Assembly (NCBI GenBank): GCA_019746135.1
Contig: JAIESI010000075.1
Coordinates: 1 to 55,848, forward strand
Length of the DNA: 55,848 bases
Direction of reading: 5' to 3'
Origin: Xanthobacteraceae bacterium
Lineage (GTDB): Bacteria > Pseudomonadota > Alphaproteobacteria > Rhizobiales > Xanthobacteraceae
Part shown: positions 33,164 to 41,661 of the stretch, one piece after another
Layout: every line of letters begins with the position of its first letter
Position numbering within the stretch: the stretch's first letter is position 1
Position numbers and translations under genes: made by a program
The notes under the pieces: generated by a model
What the model saw: only the letters and a program-made list of their open reading frames with translations
The model's database searches: none
Told to the model about the DNA's origin: nothing

Positions 33164-34003
33164 CTACGCCAGCCAGCGTTTCCGCCGCTTGTAGTGCTTC
33201 ACGTCGCGGAACGATTTGCGCTTGCCTTCGGCGACGCCGAGGTAGAACTCCTTGACGTCCTCGTTCTCGCGCAGCGCCTTGGCGTCGCCGTCCATCACCA
33301 CGCGGCCGTTCTCGAGGATGTAGCCGTAGCGGGCGTATTTCAGCGCCATGTTGGTGTTCTGCTCGGCGAGCAGGAAGAACACGCCCTCCTTCTCGTTGAG
33401 GCTTTTGACGATCTCGAAAATCTCCTCGACGATCTGCGGCGCGAGCCCCATCGACGGCTCATCGAGCAGGATCATCTTCGGCCGCGACATCAGCGCGCGG
33501 CCGAGCGCGCACATCTGCTGCTCGCCGCCGGAGGTGTAGCCCGCGGTGGACTCGCGGCGCTCCTTCAGACGCGGGAAATAGCCGTAGACCATCTCGAGGT
33601 CGGCTGCGACCGCGGCCTTGCCGTCGCGCCGGGTGAAGGCGCCGGTCAAAAGATTCTCCTCGACCGTGAGGTGGGCGAAGCAGCGCCGGCCTTCCATCAC
33701 CTGGATACAGCCGCGCTGCACCAGCTCGTTCGGCGAGCGCGAATGCACCTCCTCGCCGTCGAACTGGATCGAGCCCTTGGTCACCTCGCCGCGCTCGGCG
33801 TGCAGCAGATTGGAGATCGCCTTCAGCGTCGTGGTCTTGCCCGCACCGTTGGCGCCGAGCAGGGCGACGATGCCGCCCTTGGGAACGCTGAGCGACACGC
33901 CTTTCAGCACCAGGATGACGTGGCTGTAGACCACCTCGATGTTGTTCACCGAGAGGAAGGCCGGCTCGGAGGTGTTGCTTGCAGAAGCCGCAGGCAGTGA
34001 CAT
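33164..34003 (-). CDS. livF: Branched-chain-type ABC transporter ATPase LivF
   Basis: A 279-residue ATPase of the LivF class. It has Walker A GANGAGKTT (50-58), signature YTSGGEQQMCALGRAL, Walker B MILLDEPSMGLAP and the switch histidine replaced by Gln in LLAEQNTNMA, as is normal for LivF. The basic C-terminal extension (KRKSFRDVKHYKRRKRWLA) is longer than in amino-acid LivF. ATG 34003 is taken because upstream codons read into the palindrome. It works with livG, livH, livM and the receptor gene in the same cluster. Confidence 0.94.
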   Translation of the reverse strand: MSLPAASASNTSEPAFLSVNNIEVVYSHVILVLKGVSLSVPKGGIVALLGANGAGKTTTLKAISNLLHAERGEVTKGSIQFDGEEVHSRSPNELVQRGCIQVMEGRRCFAHLTVEENLLTGAFTRRDGKAAVAADLEMVYGYFPRLKERRESTAGYTSGGEQQMCALGRALMSRPKMILLDEPSMGLAPQIVEEIFEIVKSLNEKEGVFFLLAEQNTNMALKYARYGYILENGRVVMDGDAKALRENEDVKEFYLGVAEGKRKSFRDVKHYKRRKRWLA

Positions 34004-34013
34004 CAGCTTGGTC

Positions 34014-34169
34014 CGATGCGGGGACCGCGTTCCCCGCACGCGGTGCAGCGCGAAACGAAGTGAAGCGGTGCACCGCAGATGCGGGGTCCCGGTTTACATC
34101 CAGGACACCGCGGTCCCGGGTTTGCGGCGCACCATTCGCCAACGCTCATGCTGCGCCGCGCCCGGGACC
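34014..34169. repeat. Compound intergenic palindrome, family C
   Basis: It is built of several perfect arms. TGCGGGGA and TCCCCGCA are at its left, GCGGTGCA and TGCACCGC in the middle. The largest is a hairpin at 34112-34169: GGTCCCGGG pairs with CCCGGGACC and, inside that, GCGGCGCA with TGCGCCGC. It lies between the receptor gene and livF. It could attenuate transcription into livF or stabilise the message, and it looks like a mobile palindromic element. Confidence 0.7.
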
Positions 34170-34192
34170 CGAGGCCCTGTCATATTCCGCGC

Positions 34193-35507
34193 TCAGCTCT
34201 CTTTCGAGCAGTCGCGCGGCGTGATCTTCTTGTCGGCGGCGTATTTCGCCGACTGGTCCTTGACCATCGGGTCGAGGATCGTGCGATCCGCCTTGTAGTA
34301 GTCGGAGATCACCTTCCAGGCCTTGCCGTCCCACTGCTGGACGCGAGCCACGTCTGCCCTGGTGGTCCGCGCAGGACAGCTTGAGCGGGGTCAGCATGCC
34401 CTCGAAGCCCAGCTCCTTGATGCGGGCGGCGGTGAGGTCGAGGTTCTCGAAGCCCCAGCGCACCTGCTCGCCGGTCATCGGCTTGTTGCCGAACCTCTTC
34501 ATCGCCGTGCGGATCGCCTCGGTGCCGAGCATCGAGTTCACCAGGCCGCGGTTGTAGAGCACCTGGGCGAAGTCCTCCTTCGCCACCGACTTGCCCTTGG
34601 CAGCCACGTGCTTCTCGATCTCGGCATGCACCGCGAACTTGCCCGCGCCATGCTGCAGCATCAGCGCCTTATAGCCGACGGACTGGTCGCCCGCGGGCGT
34701 GACGTCCTGCTCGGCGCCCGACCACCACACGCCGATGATCTTGTCGCGCGGATAGGCGACGGCGGCCGCTTCCTTGACCGCGGTGGAATTCATCACGCCC
34801 CAGCCCCACAGCAGCACGTAGTCCGGACGATCCTGGCGGATCGCCAGCCACTGCGACTTCTGCTCGACGCCCGGATGGGTGACCGGGATCGCCTTGAAGG
34901 TGAAGCCGTCTTTCTTGGCGCGCTCCTCGAGCGCCGGGATCGGCTCCTTGCCGTACGGGCTGTCGTGATAGACGAGGCTGATCTTCTTGCCCTTGAGCTT
35001 GTCGAGGCCGCCAAGCTCCTTGGCGATGTGCTGGATGGCGACGTCGGCCGCGGTCCAGTAGCTGCCGATTGCCGGGAAGTTCCAGGGGAACACCGCACCG
35101 TTGCGGCTCTCCGAGCGGCCGTAGCCCATGGTCAAGAGCGGGATCTTGTCGCCCGGCACCTTCTCGGTGAGCGCGAAGGTGATGCCGGTCGAGAGCGGGG
35201 AGAAATAGGCCGCGCCGGTCGGGCCTTTACCCTTCAGGCGCTCGTAGCATTCGACGCCCTTGTCGGTGGCATAGCCGGTCTCGCATTCCTCGGCCTGCAG
35301 CTTGACGCCGTTGATGCCGCCGTCACGCTCGTTGAGCAGCGTCCAGTAGTCCGCGACGCCGTTGGCGAACGGAATGCCGTTCGGCGCATAGGGGCCGGTG
35401 CGATAGACCAGCGACGGCATGAACTGCTCGCCCTGCGCCAGCGCGGGCGTGCCCATCGCCGCCACGCCCACCGCCGCGGCGGTGAGCGCCAGTGTGACCT
35501 TCATCAT
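34193..35507 (-). CDS. Liv-type ABC substrate-binding protein, frameshifted near its C-terminus
   Basis: A periplasmic receptor with a signal peptide (MMKVTLALTAAAVGVAAMGTPALAQ), then QFMPSLVYRTGPYAPNGIPFANG and DRPDYVLLWGWGVMNS typical of Liv/ANF receptors for non-polar or aromatic acids. Near 34357-34359 the frame breaks: after LKLSCADHQ the uninterrupted frame gives an Arg/Gly-rich unrelated tail that stops at 34146. Removing one base of the CCC run restores DVARVQQWDGKAWKVISDYY...ITPRDCSKES, with a stop at 34195-34193 and a total of 437 residues, the usual end of this family. This is either a sequencing/assembly error or a genuine loss of the last 80 or so residues. A GC-rich hairpin (35524-35542) follows the upstream livM gap region. 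Confidence 0.88.
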
Positions 35508-35637
35508 GCTTCCCTCCTGTCAGGCCGGCGCTTTAAGCCGGCGCACTGAAGCGTTCTTTGATTTGCAGCGACGTGGCGCGCCGCTCCATTCCCCGCGCCG
35601 TCACCTTCAGTTGCGAGTTGCCGTGAATCCTATGCTC

Positions 35638-36759
35638 TCAATAAGGGTAAGGCCAGAGTCTGAGCTTCTCCTTGGCTGTCGACCAAAGTCTAGCAAAACC
35701 ATGGGGTTCGACGATCAAAAGCCAGCAGATCAACGACCCTGTGACAATGAAGACCAGGAGCGAGACGGTCTCGACCGAGATCGGAATTCCCATCGCATGC
35801 GGCACCTGATCGAGCAGGATCGGAAGGACCAGGATGAACGCCGCGCCGAGGAACGAGCCGAGGATCGAGCCCAAGCCACCGATGATGACCATGAACAGGA
35901 GCTGGAACGAGCGGTCGATGTTGAAGGCGAGCGGCTCCCACGAGCCGAGATAGATGAAGGCCCAGAGCGCGCCGGCGACGCCGATCATGAACGAGGAAAT
36001 GGCGAAGGCGGAAAGCTTGGCGTAGAGCGGCCGGATGCCCATCAGCTCGGCGGCGATGTCCATGTCGCGGATCGCCATCCACTGCCGGCCGATGTTGCCG
36101 CGCGCGAGGTTCTTCGCCATCAGCGCGAACACGGTCACGAACACAAGACACACCAGATACTTCTCGATCGGCTTGTCGGCGTGGAAGCCGAAGAAGTTCA
36201 GCTCCGGCGCGGTCACCGAGCCCGACGAGGTGTAGTTGGTGAACCACTTCACGCGGATGAACAGCCAGTCGAAGAAGAACTGCGCGGCGAGCGTGGCGAC
36301 CGCGAGATAGAGCCCCTTGATGCGAAGGCTCGGGATGCCGAACAGGATGCCGACGATCGCCGCCATCAGGCCACCCAGCAGGATCGAAGGAAGCACCGGC
36401 AGCGGCGGAATGTTGATGGTGAAAATCTCCATCGGGATGTGCACGCCGGTGCCGAACTTGTAGGCGCTGTAGGCGCCGATCGCCATGAACGCGCCCGAGC
36501 CGAGCGAAAGCTGGCCGCAGTAACCGGTCAGGATGTTGAGGCCGACGGCGGCGAGCGCGAGGATCAGGAACGGAATGAGGATCGCGCGGATGAGATACTC
36601 GCCGCGCAGCGGCCAGATTTGATAAACGTCGAGCACCGGCACGCCGATGAAGGCGACCGCGAGCAGAACCCACAGCGCGATCCGATCCTGACGAATCGGG
36701 AAGATCGCCATGTCGGCGGCGTAGCTGGTCTTGAATTGCCCGGTCTCGCGGTAAAGCAT
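35638..36759 (-). CDS. livM: Branched-chain-type ABC permease LivM
   Basis: A 373-residue permease with about ten membrane segments. The LivM core is clear: ALAAVGLNILTGYCGQLSLGSGAFMAIGAYSAYK, SLRIKGLYLAVATLAAQFFFDWLF, GRQWMAIRDMDIAAELMGI and FMVIIGGLGSILGSFLGAA. The start is 1 bp after the livH stop, so they are coupled. The receptor gene lies upstream of it in sequence but is transcribed after it. Confidence 0.94.
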   Translation of the reverse strand: MLYRETGQFKTSYAADMAIFPIRQDRIALWVLLAVAFIGVPVLDVYQIWPLRGEYLIRAILIPFLILALAAVGLNILTGYCGQLSLGSGAFMAIGAYSAYKFGTGVHIPMEIFTINIPPLPVLPSILLGGLMAAIVGILFGIPSLRIKGLYLAVATLAAQFFFDWLFIRVKWFTNYTSSGSVTAPELNFFGFHADKPIEKYLVCLVFVTVFALMAKNLARGNIGRQWMAIRDMDIAAELMGIRPLYAKLSAFAISSFMIGVAGALWAFIYLGSWEPLAFNIDRSFQLLFMVIIGGLGSILGSFLGAAFILVLPILLDQVPHAMGIPISVETVSLLVFIVTGSLICWLLIVEPHGFARLWSTAKEKLRLWPYPY

Positions 36760-36760
36760 T

Positions 36761-37690
36761 TTAGATGCGCTCGATGATGCGTTCGCCGAACAGCCCCTGC
36801 GGCCGCATCAGCAGCACGACGAGGGCCAGCACGTAGCCGAACCAGTATTCGATGCCGCCGCCGATATGCGGCCCGAGATAGGCTTCGGCGAGCTTCTCGC
36901 CGGCCCCGACGATCAGCCCGCCGACGATCGCGCCGGGCACCGAGGTGAAGCCGCCGATGATGAGAACCGGCAGCGCCTTCAGCGCGAGGAACGTGATCGA
37001 GAACTGCACGCCGAGCTTGGTGCCCCACACCGTCGCCGCCACCAGCGCGACGAGGCCCGCGACCAGCCACACCACGAACCAGATCCAGTTGAGCGGAATG
37101 CCGACCGACTGCGCGGCGGCATGGTCGTCGGCGACAGCGCGCAGCGCGCGGCCGGTCTTGGTCTTCTGGAAGAACAGCGCCAGCCCCGCGACCAGCACGG
37201 CCGCGATCAGGCCGCCCCAGACGTCGAGCTTGTTGACCAGGATGCCGCCCGGGAACGCGCTTTCGGCGACGAACCAGGCGTCGGTCGGAAACAGCCGCAG
37301 CGGATAGACGTCAGCGCCGAAGATCATCTGCGACGCGCCTTCGATGATGAAGGTCACGCCGATGGTGGACATGAACAGCGTCAGGCCGTCCTGGTTGACC
37401 AGCGGCCCGAGCACGAAGCGCTCCACGAGCCATGCGGTGATCGCCATGATGACGGCCGCGAACAGGAAGCCCACGGCGACCGCCGCCCACATCGGGAAGC
37501 CCTTGGCGGCGAGCAGATCGAGCGAGCGGACCAGGGCCAAGCCCGCGAGCAGCACCATCGCGCCCTGGGCAAAGTTGAACACGCCGGAGGCCTTGAAGAT
37601 CAGAACGAAACCCAGCGCGACCAGCGAATAGAGCACGCCGGCGAGAAGCCCGCTGATGAACACTTCGAGGAATTGGCCGAACGCGACCAT
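36761..37690 (-). CDS. livH: Branched-chain-type ABC permease LivH
   Basis: A 309-residue permease with eight or so membrane segments. It shows GLLAGVLYSLVALGFVLIFKASGVFNFAQGAMV, MSTIGVTFIIEG, KTKTGRALRAVADDHAAAQSVGI and GGFTSVPGAIVGGLIVG, which are LivH marks. ATG 37690 is preferred because the earlier frame runs into the family B palindrome. The ribosome site is weak. Confidence 0.94.
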   Translation of the reverse strand: MVAFGQFLEVFISGLLAGVLYSLVALGFVLIFKASGVFNFAQGAMVLLAGLALVRSLDLLAAKGFPMWAAVAVGFLFAAVIMAITAWLVERFVLGPLVNQDGLTLFMSTIGVTFIIEGASQMIFGADVYPLRLFPTDAWFVAESAFPGGILVNKLDVWGGLIAAVLVAGLALFFQKTKTGRALRAVADDHAAAQSVGIPLNWIWFVVWLVAGLVALVAATVWGTKLGVQFSITFLALKALPVLIIGGFTSVPGAIVGGLIVGAGEKLAEAYLGPHIGGGIEYWFGYVLALVVLLMRPQGLFGERIIERI

Positions 37691-37713
37691 GTCAGGCTGC
37701 CGAGGTGATCGAA

Positions 37714-37814
37714 GGCGTAGGGTGGGCAAAGCCGCGAAGCGGCGTGCCCACCTCCTTGCGCCGGAGCAAGAATTGGTGGGCCCGGCGCTGACGCGCCTTG
37801 GCCCACCCTACGCC
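37714..37814. repeat. Intergenic palindrome, family B copy 2
   Basis: Perfect 14-bp outer arms GGCGTAGGGTGGGC (37714-37727) and GCCCACCCTACGCC (37801-37814) enclose inner arms GCCCACC and GGTGGGC and a CTTGC/GCAAG hairpin. It lies between livG and livH in the same operon. The shared GTAGGGTGGGCAAAG edge links it to the element at 25129. It may be a BIME-like mobile palindrome. Confidence 0.8.
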
Positions 37815-37849
37815 GTTCTCACCCGCTGCGACAGTTGGCAACTCAACCA

Positions 37850-38650
37850 TCAATGCGCCACTCCCAAATACGCGTCGATGACGTCCTGGTTGCTCTTCAC
37901 CTCGTCCGGCGTGCCGTCGGCGATCTTGACGCCGTGGTCGAGCACCACGACGCGGTCGCTGAGGTCCATCACCACGCCCATGTCGTGCTCGATCAGCGCG
38001 ATGGTGGTGCCGAAATGATCGTTCACATCGATGATGAAGCGCGACATGTCCTCCTTCTCCTCGAGGTTCATGCCGGCCATCGGCTCGTCGAGCAGAAGAA
38101 GCTCCGGCTCCATCGCCAGCGCCCGGCCAAGCTCGACGCGCTTCTGCAGGCCGTAGGGCAGGCGCGCCACTGGCACCTTGCGGATCGCCTGGATCTCAAG
38201 GAAATCGATGATCTCCTCCACTCTGTGCCGATGCTCGATCTCCTCGTTGAGCGCGGGGCCGACGCGCAAAATCTGCCAGAGGAAGCCGCGCTTCATCTTC
38301 AGCGTGCGGCCCGCCATGATGTTGTCGAGCGCGCTCATGCCCTTGAACAGGGCGACGTTCTGGAACGTGCGGGCGATGCCGCCACGGGCCGCAGCATGCG
38401 GCTGCATCTGTGAGCGGGTCTGGCCCTTGAAGGTGATGCGGCCCTGCTGCGGCTGGTAGAAGCCGTTGATGACGTTGAGCATCGAGGTCTTGCCCGCGCC
38501 GTTCGGGCCGATGATCGCGCGCACCTCGCCCTTCTTGATGTCGAACGAGACGTCGCGGATGGCGCGCACGCCGCCGAACGACAGCGATACGTTCTCGACC
38601 GAGAGCAGCACCTCGCCGGCCGCGATGTCGCTGGCGGAAGGCGCTCTCAT
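37850..38650 (-). CDS. livG: Branched-chain-type ABC transporter ATPase LivG
   Basis: A 266-residue ATPase. It has Walker A GPNGAGKTS (48-56), the long LivG-specific insert with HAAARGGIARTFQNVALFKGMSALDNIMAG, signature LPYGLQKRVELGRALAMEPELLLLDEPMAGMN, and the H-loop ALIEHDMGVVM. Its ATG overlaps the stop of the acyl-CoA ligase gene by 4 nt (ATGA), so the ligase and transporter are made together. Confidence 0.95.
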   Translation of the reverse strand: MRAPSASDIAAGEVLLSVENVSLSFGGVRAIRDVSFDIKKGEVRAIIGPNGAGKTSMLNVINGFYQPQQGRITFKGQTRSQMQPHAAARGGIARTFQNVALFKGMSALDNIMAGRTLKMKRGFLWQILRVGPALNEEIEHRHRVEEIIDFLEIQAIRKVPVARLPYGLQKRVELGRALAMEPELLLLDEPMAGMNLEEKEDMSRFIIDVNDHFGTTIALIEHDMGVVMDLSDRVVVLDHGVKIADGTPDEVKSNQDVIDAYLGVAH

Positions 38651-40620
38651 GCGGCCTTCCCGAGCGAAGGAGCAACCGGAACAGTCGCCGCGTCGCGAAC
38701 CTTGACCCGCGCCGACAGCGTGCCCTTGCGGCCGTCCTCGAAGGTCACCTGCGTGGAAATGTCAGCTTCCTTCGAGCCGTCATAGAGCGCGTCGATCAGC
38801 GGCGCGTAGCGCTCGGCGACGAAGCCGCGGCGCACCTTCTGGGTTCGCGTCACCTCGCCGTCGTCGGCGTCGAGCTCCTTGTGCAGGATCAGGAAGCGCT
38901 TCACCTGCGCGCCCGCGGTCACCGGATCCTCGGCCAGCGAGCGGTTGGTCTCCTCGATGTTCTTCTGGATCATGCCGTAGACCAGCGGATGGCCGGCCAG
39001 CTCCTGATAGGAGCCGTAGATGACGTTGTTGCGCTCGGCCCAGCTTCCAACCGCGGTAAGGTCGATATTGATCATCACCGCGACGCAGTCGCGGCCGTCG
39101 CCATAGGCCACCGCCTCGCGGATGTTGGGGAAGAACTTGAGCTTGTTCTCGATGTATTTCGGCGGGAACAGCGTGCCGTCCTTGAGCTTGCCGACGTCCT
39201 TGGCGCGATCGATGATCTTCAGGTGGCCGGTCTTCGAATCGAAGAAGCCGGCGTCGCCGGTCTTCACATAGCCGTCGGACGTCATCGCCTCCTTGGTCTT
39301 GGCCTCGTCCTTGAAGTAGCTGATGAACTGGCCGGGCGACTTGAACAGCACTTCGCCGTTGTCGGCGATGCGCAGGTCCACGTTGGGCATCGCCGGCCCG
39401 ACGGTGTCGGAGTAGATCTGCCCGTCGGGCTGCGCGGTCAGATAGAGGAACGCTTCGGTCTGGCCGTAGAGCTGCTTCAGGTTCAAGCCCAGCGAGCGGT
39501 AGAACGAGAACAGGTCGGGGCCGATGGCTTCGCCCGCGGTGTAGGCGGTGCGCACGTTGGTCAGGCCCAGCACGTTCTTCAGCGGGCCGTAGACCAGGAT
39601 GTCGCCGAGCCCATACAGCAGCCGCCCGTGCAGCGGCACCGGCTGCCGGTTGAGGATCGCCTCGCCGTGTTGCCTGGCGACGCCGATGAAATAGTGGAAC
39701 AGCTTGCGCTTGACGAAGCCCGCGTCCTCCATGCGGATCATCAGCCGCGTCAGCATCTGCTCGAAGGTGCGCGGCGGCGCGAAGAAGAACGTGGGCCCGA
39801 TCTCGCGCAGGTCCGCCATCGACGTGTCGCTCGTCTCGCAGCAGGCCATGCAGAAGCCCGCCACCATGCCCTGCGCGTAGTTGAGATAATGGTCGCCGAC
39901 CCAGGCGAGCGGCAGATAGGCCAGCGCCTCGTCCTTCTCGGTCAGCTTGTCGAAGGCGACCGTGTCGGAGCCGGCGGCGATGCAACGCTCGGCGGACAGC
40001 ACCACGCCCTTCGACTGCCCGGTGGTGCCGGAGGTGTAGAGAATGATCGAGGTGTCGGAGCCTTTGCCGGCCGCGATCTCGCCGTCGAGCCATTTCGCCA
40101 GCGCCGGGTCCTTAAGCGCCTCGCGGCCGCCGGCAATCACCTGGTCGACGGGGTGAAGATTGGCGTGGTCGTATTCGCGCAAGCCCCGCGGCTCGTCATA
40201 GACCATCTTCTCGAGCTTCGGCAGCCGCTCCGACACCGAGAGAATCTTGTCGACCTGCTCCTGATCCTCGACCGTGGCGAAGCGCACCTCGGCGTGCGCC
40301 AGCACGAAGGCGAGCTCATCGGCGACCGCGTCGGCATAGACCGGCACCGGGATCGCGCCGAGCACCTGGGCCGCCGCCACCGACCAGTAGAGCTTCGGCC
40401 GGTTCGAGCCGACGATGGCGATGGTGTCGCCGCGCTTGAGCCCCAGCCGGTGCAGGCCCGCGGCCAGCGCCAGCACCTGGTCGCGCACCTGCGTCCAGGT
40501 CCAGGTCTGCCAGATGCCGAGGTCCTTGTGCCGCATCGCCGGCCTGTCGCCGAACGAGCTTGCATTGCGCAGCAGAAGCTTCGGAAAGGTGTCCGCAGGC
40601 GCGCGCGTGTTGGCCGCCAC
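38647..40620 (-). CDS. Long-chain-type AMP-forming acyl-CoA ligase
   Basis: A 657-residue ligase of the FAA1/long-chain fatty acid group. It has P-loop YTSGTTGQSKGVVLSAE, LPLAWVGDHYLNYAQGMVAGF, YTAGEAIGPDLFSFYRSLGLNLKQLYGQTE (A5), YVKTGDAGFFDSKTGHLKIIDRAKDVGKLKDG and a C-terminal lysine region. GTG 40620 is chosen because GGGAGGAA lies directly upstream; the 5' frame before that is Gly/Arg-rich and not conserved-looking. It heads the operon ligase-livG-livH-livM-receptor-livF, an arrangement that couples uptake of an acid to its CoA activation. Confidence 0.94.
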   Translation of the reverse strand: MAANTRAPADTFPKLLLRNASSFGDRPAMRHKDLGIWQTWTWTQVRDQVLALAAGLHRLGLKRGDTIAIVGSNRPKLYWSVAAAQVLGAIPVPVYADAVADELAFVLAHAEVRFATVEDQEQVDKILSVSERLPKLEKMVYDEPRGLREYDHANLHPVDQVIAGGREALKDPALAKWLDGEIAAGKGSDTSIILYTSGTTGQSKGVVLSAERCIAAGSDTVAFDKLTEKDEALAYLPLAWVGDHYLNYAQGMVAGFCMACCETSDTSMADLREIGPTFFFAPPRTFEQMLTRLMIRMEDAGFVKRKLFHYFIGVARQHGEAILNRQPVPLHGRLLYGLGDILVYGPLKNVLGLTNVRTAYTAGEAIGPDLFSFYRSLGLNLKQLYGQTEAFLYLTAQPDGQIYSDTVGPAMPNVDLRIADNGEVLFKSPGQFISYFKDEAKTKEAMTSDGYVKTGDAGFFDSKTGHLKIIDRAKDVGKLKDGTLFPPKYIENKLKFFPNIREAVAYGDGRDCVAVMINIDLTAVGSWAERNNVIYGSYQELAGHPLVYGMIQKNIEETNRSLAEDPVTAGAQVKRFLILHKELDADDGEVTRTQKVRRGFVAERYAPLIDALYDGSKEADISTQVTFEDGRKGTLSARVKVRDAATVPVAPSLGKAA

Positions 40621-40829
40621 CGCTTCCTCCCATGTTCCGCGCGGTCCTGACCGCCCGGCTTGCCATTCCCCTCGCCCACCGCTCCCGCGGCAGGTCTCGC
40701 ACCATAACAAATTTCCAGCGAAACGATCTTCCCGCAAGCGGTCCCTTGACAGACAGATGGCGCTTTGTTTGGTACGGGCACCCCCCCTTTTTGACCAATC
40801 GAGCGGCGCCCGCCGGTACGACTTTAGTA

Positions 40830-41570
40830 CTATCCCCCGTATCGGCCGAGCCGCGCCAAATCGAGCACCGTGACACCACCCCGCTCGACGCGCAGCAGGC
40901 CCTTTCCTTCCAGTATCTTAAGGCCCTTGTTCGCGGCTTGGCGGGACATTCCGGACAACAGTCCGATCTCCTCCTGCGAAATGTCGATGTGCATGTCCAG
41001 GTCGGGGTACAGCACGGGATTGAACAGCCAGGCGATGTTGCGCGCGAGCCGCCCCGGCGCATCCAGCATCCGGTCGTATTCGACCAACGCGATGAATTGT
41101 CCCAGACGCTCGTTGAACTGCCGGACCAGAAAACGATTGAACGCGACGCTGTTCTCGAACAGCCAGAAGAACGTCTTGCGGTCCATGATCGCCATGCGAG
41201 TGTCGCGCAGTGCGACGAGATCGTATTGGCGCGGCTCATCCTTGAGGACGCTGCCCTCGCCGAACCAGCCGCCTGCGCGAATGCCGGCAAGGGTCGCGAT
41301 CTTGCCGCTGCGCGACACCGTGCTGAGCTTGATCAGGCCGTCGGCCACACCGGTCCACGAATCCAGCCGATCGCCACGGTGGCAAATGTAGGCGCCTGCC
41401 GGAAATGTCCGCTCGACGATGCCGCGACGCGCCCGCTCGAGTTCGCTTTCGGTCAGTTCACGCGACCAGAGAGCGATGCGCTTGAGATGATCCGTCGAAA
41501 TCACCGTGCCACCCGCGCCGGACTGCCGACCGTTCACATCATGTTCCCGCAGTATGGCGAGCGCAATCAT
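40830..41570 (-). CDS. Crp/Fnr-family transcriptional regulator
   Basis: A 246-residue regulator with an N-terminal cyclic-nucleotide-binding-like beta roll (RRGIVERTFPAGAYICHRGDRLDSWTGVADGLIKLSTVSRSGK, GGWFGEGSVLKDEPRQYD) and a C-terminal winged helix (DISQEEIGLLSGMSRQAANKGLKILEGKGLLRVERGGVTVLD). There are no N-terminal cysteine clusters for an FNR iron-sulfur centre, and the cAMP-contacting Arg/Ser pattern is not clear, so the ligand is unknown. ATG 41570 is taken with reserve. It is divergent from the molybdenum hydroxylase gene and upstream, on the same strand, of the acyl-CoA ligase/Liv operon. Either could be its target. Confidence 0.88.
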   Translation of the reverse strand: MIALAILREHDVNGRQSGAGGTVISTDHLKRIALWSRELTESELERARRGIVERTFPAGAYICHRGDRLDSWTGVADGLIKLSTVSRSGKIATLAGIRAGGWFGEGSVLKDEPRQYDLVALRDTRMAIMDRKTFFWLFENSVAFNRFLVRQFNERLGQFIALVEYDRMLDAPGRLARNIAWLFNPVLYPDLDMHIDISQEEIGLLSGMSRQAANKGLKILEGKGLLRVERGGVTVLDLARLGRYGG

Positions 41571-41661
41571 ACCGCTCAAGTCGAGCCAAACCCGGCCATC
41601 CTGTGCTAGAGAGCGATCGCACATTTTCCACGGCGAATGCCGTTCGAATTCGAGGGCTGCA

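Noticed and set aside
34353..34362. Programmed frameshifting in the Liv-type receptor gene
   Set aside because: There is no slippery heptamer or downstream structure of the known kind, and a one-base G/C-run error explains the change more simply.
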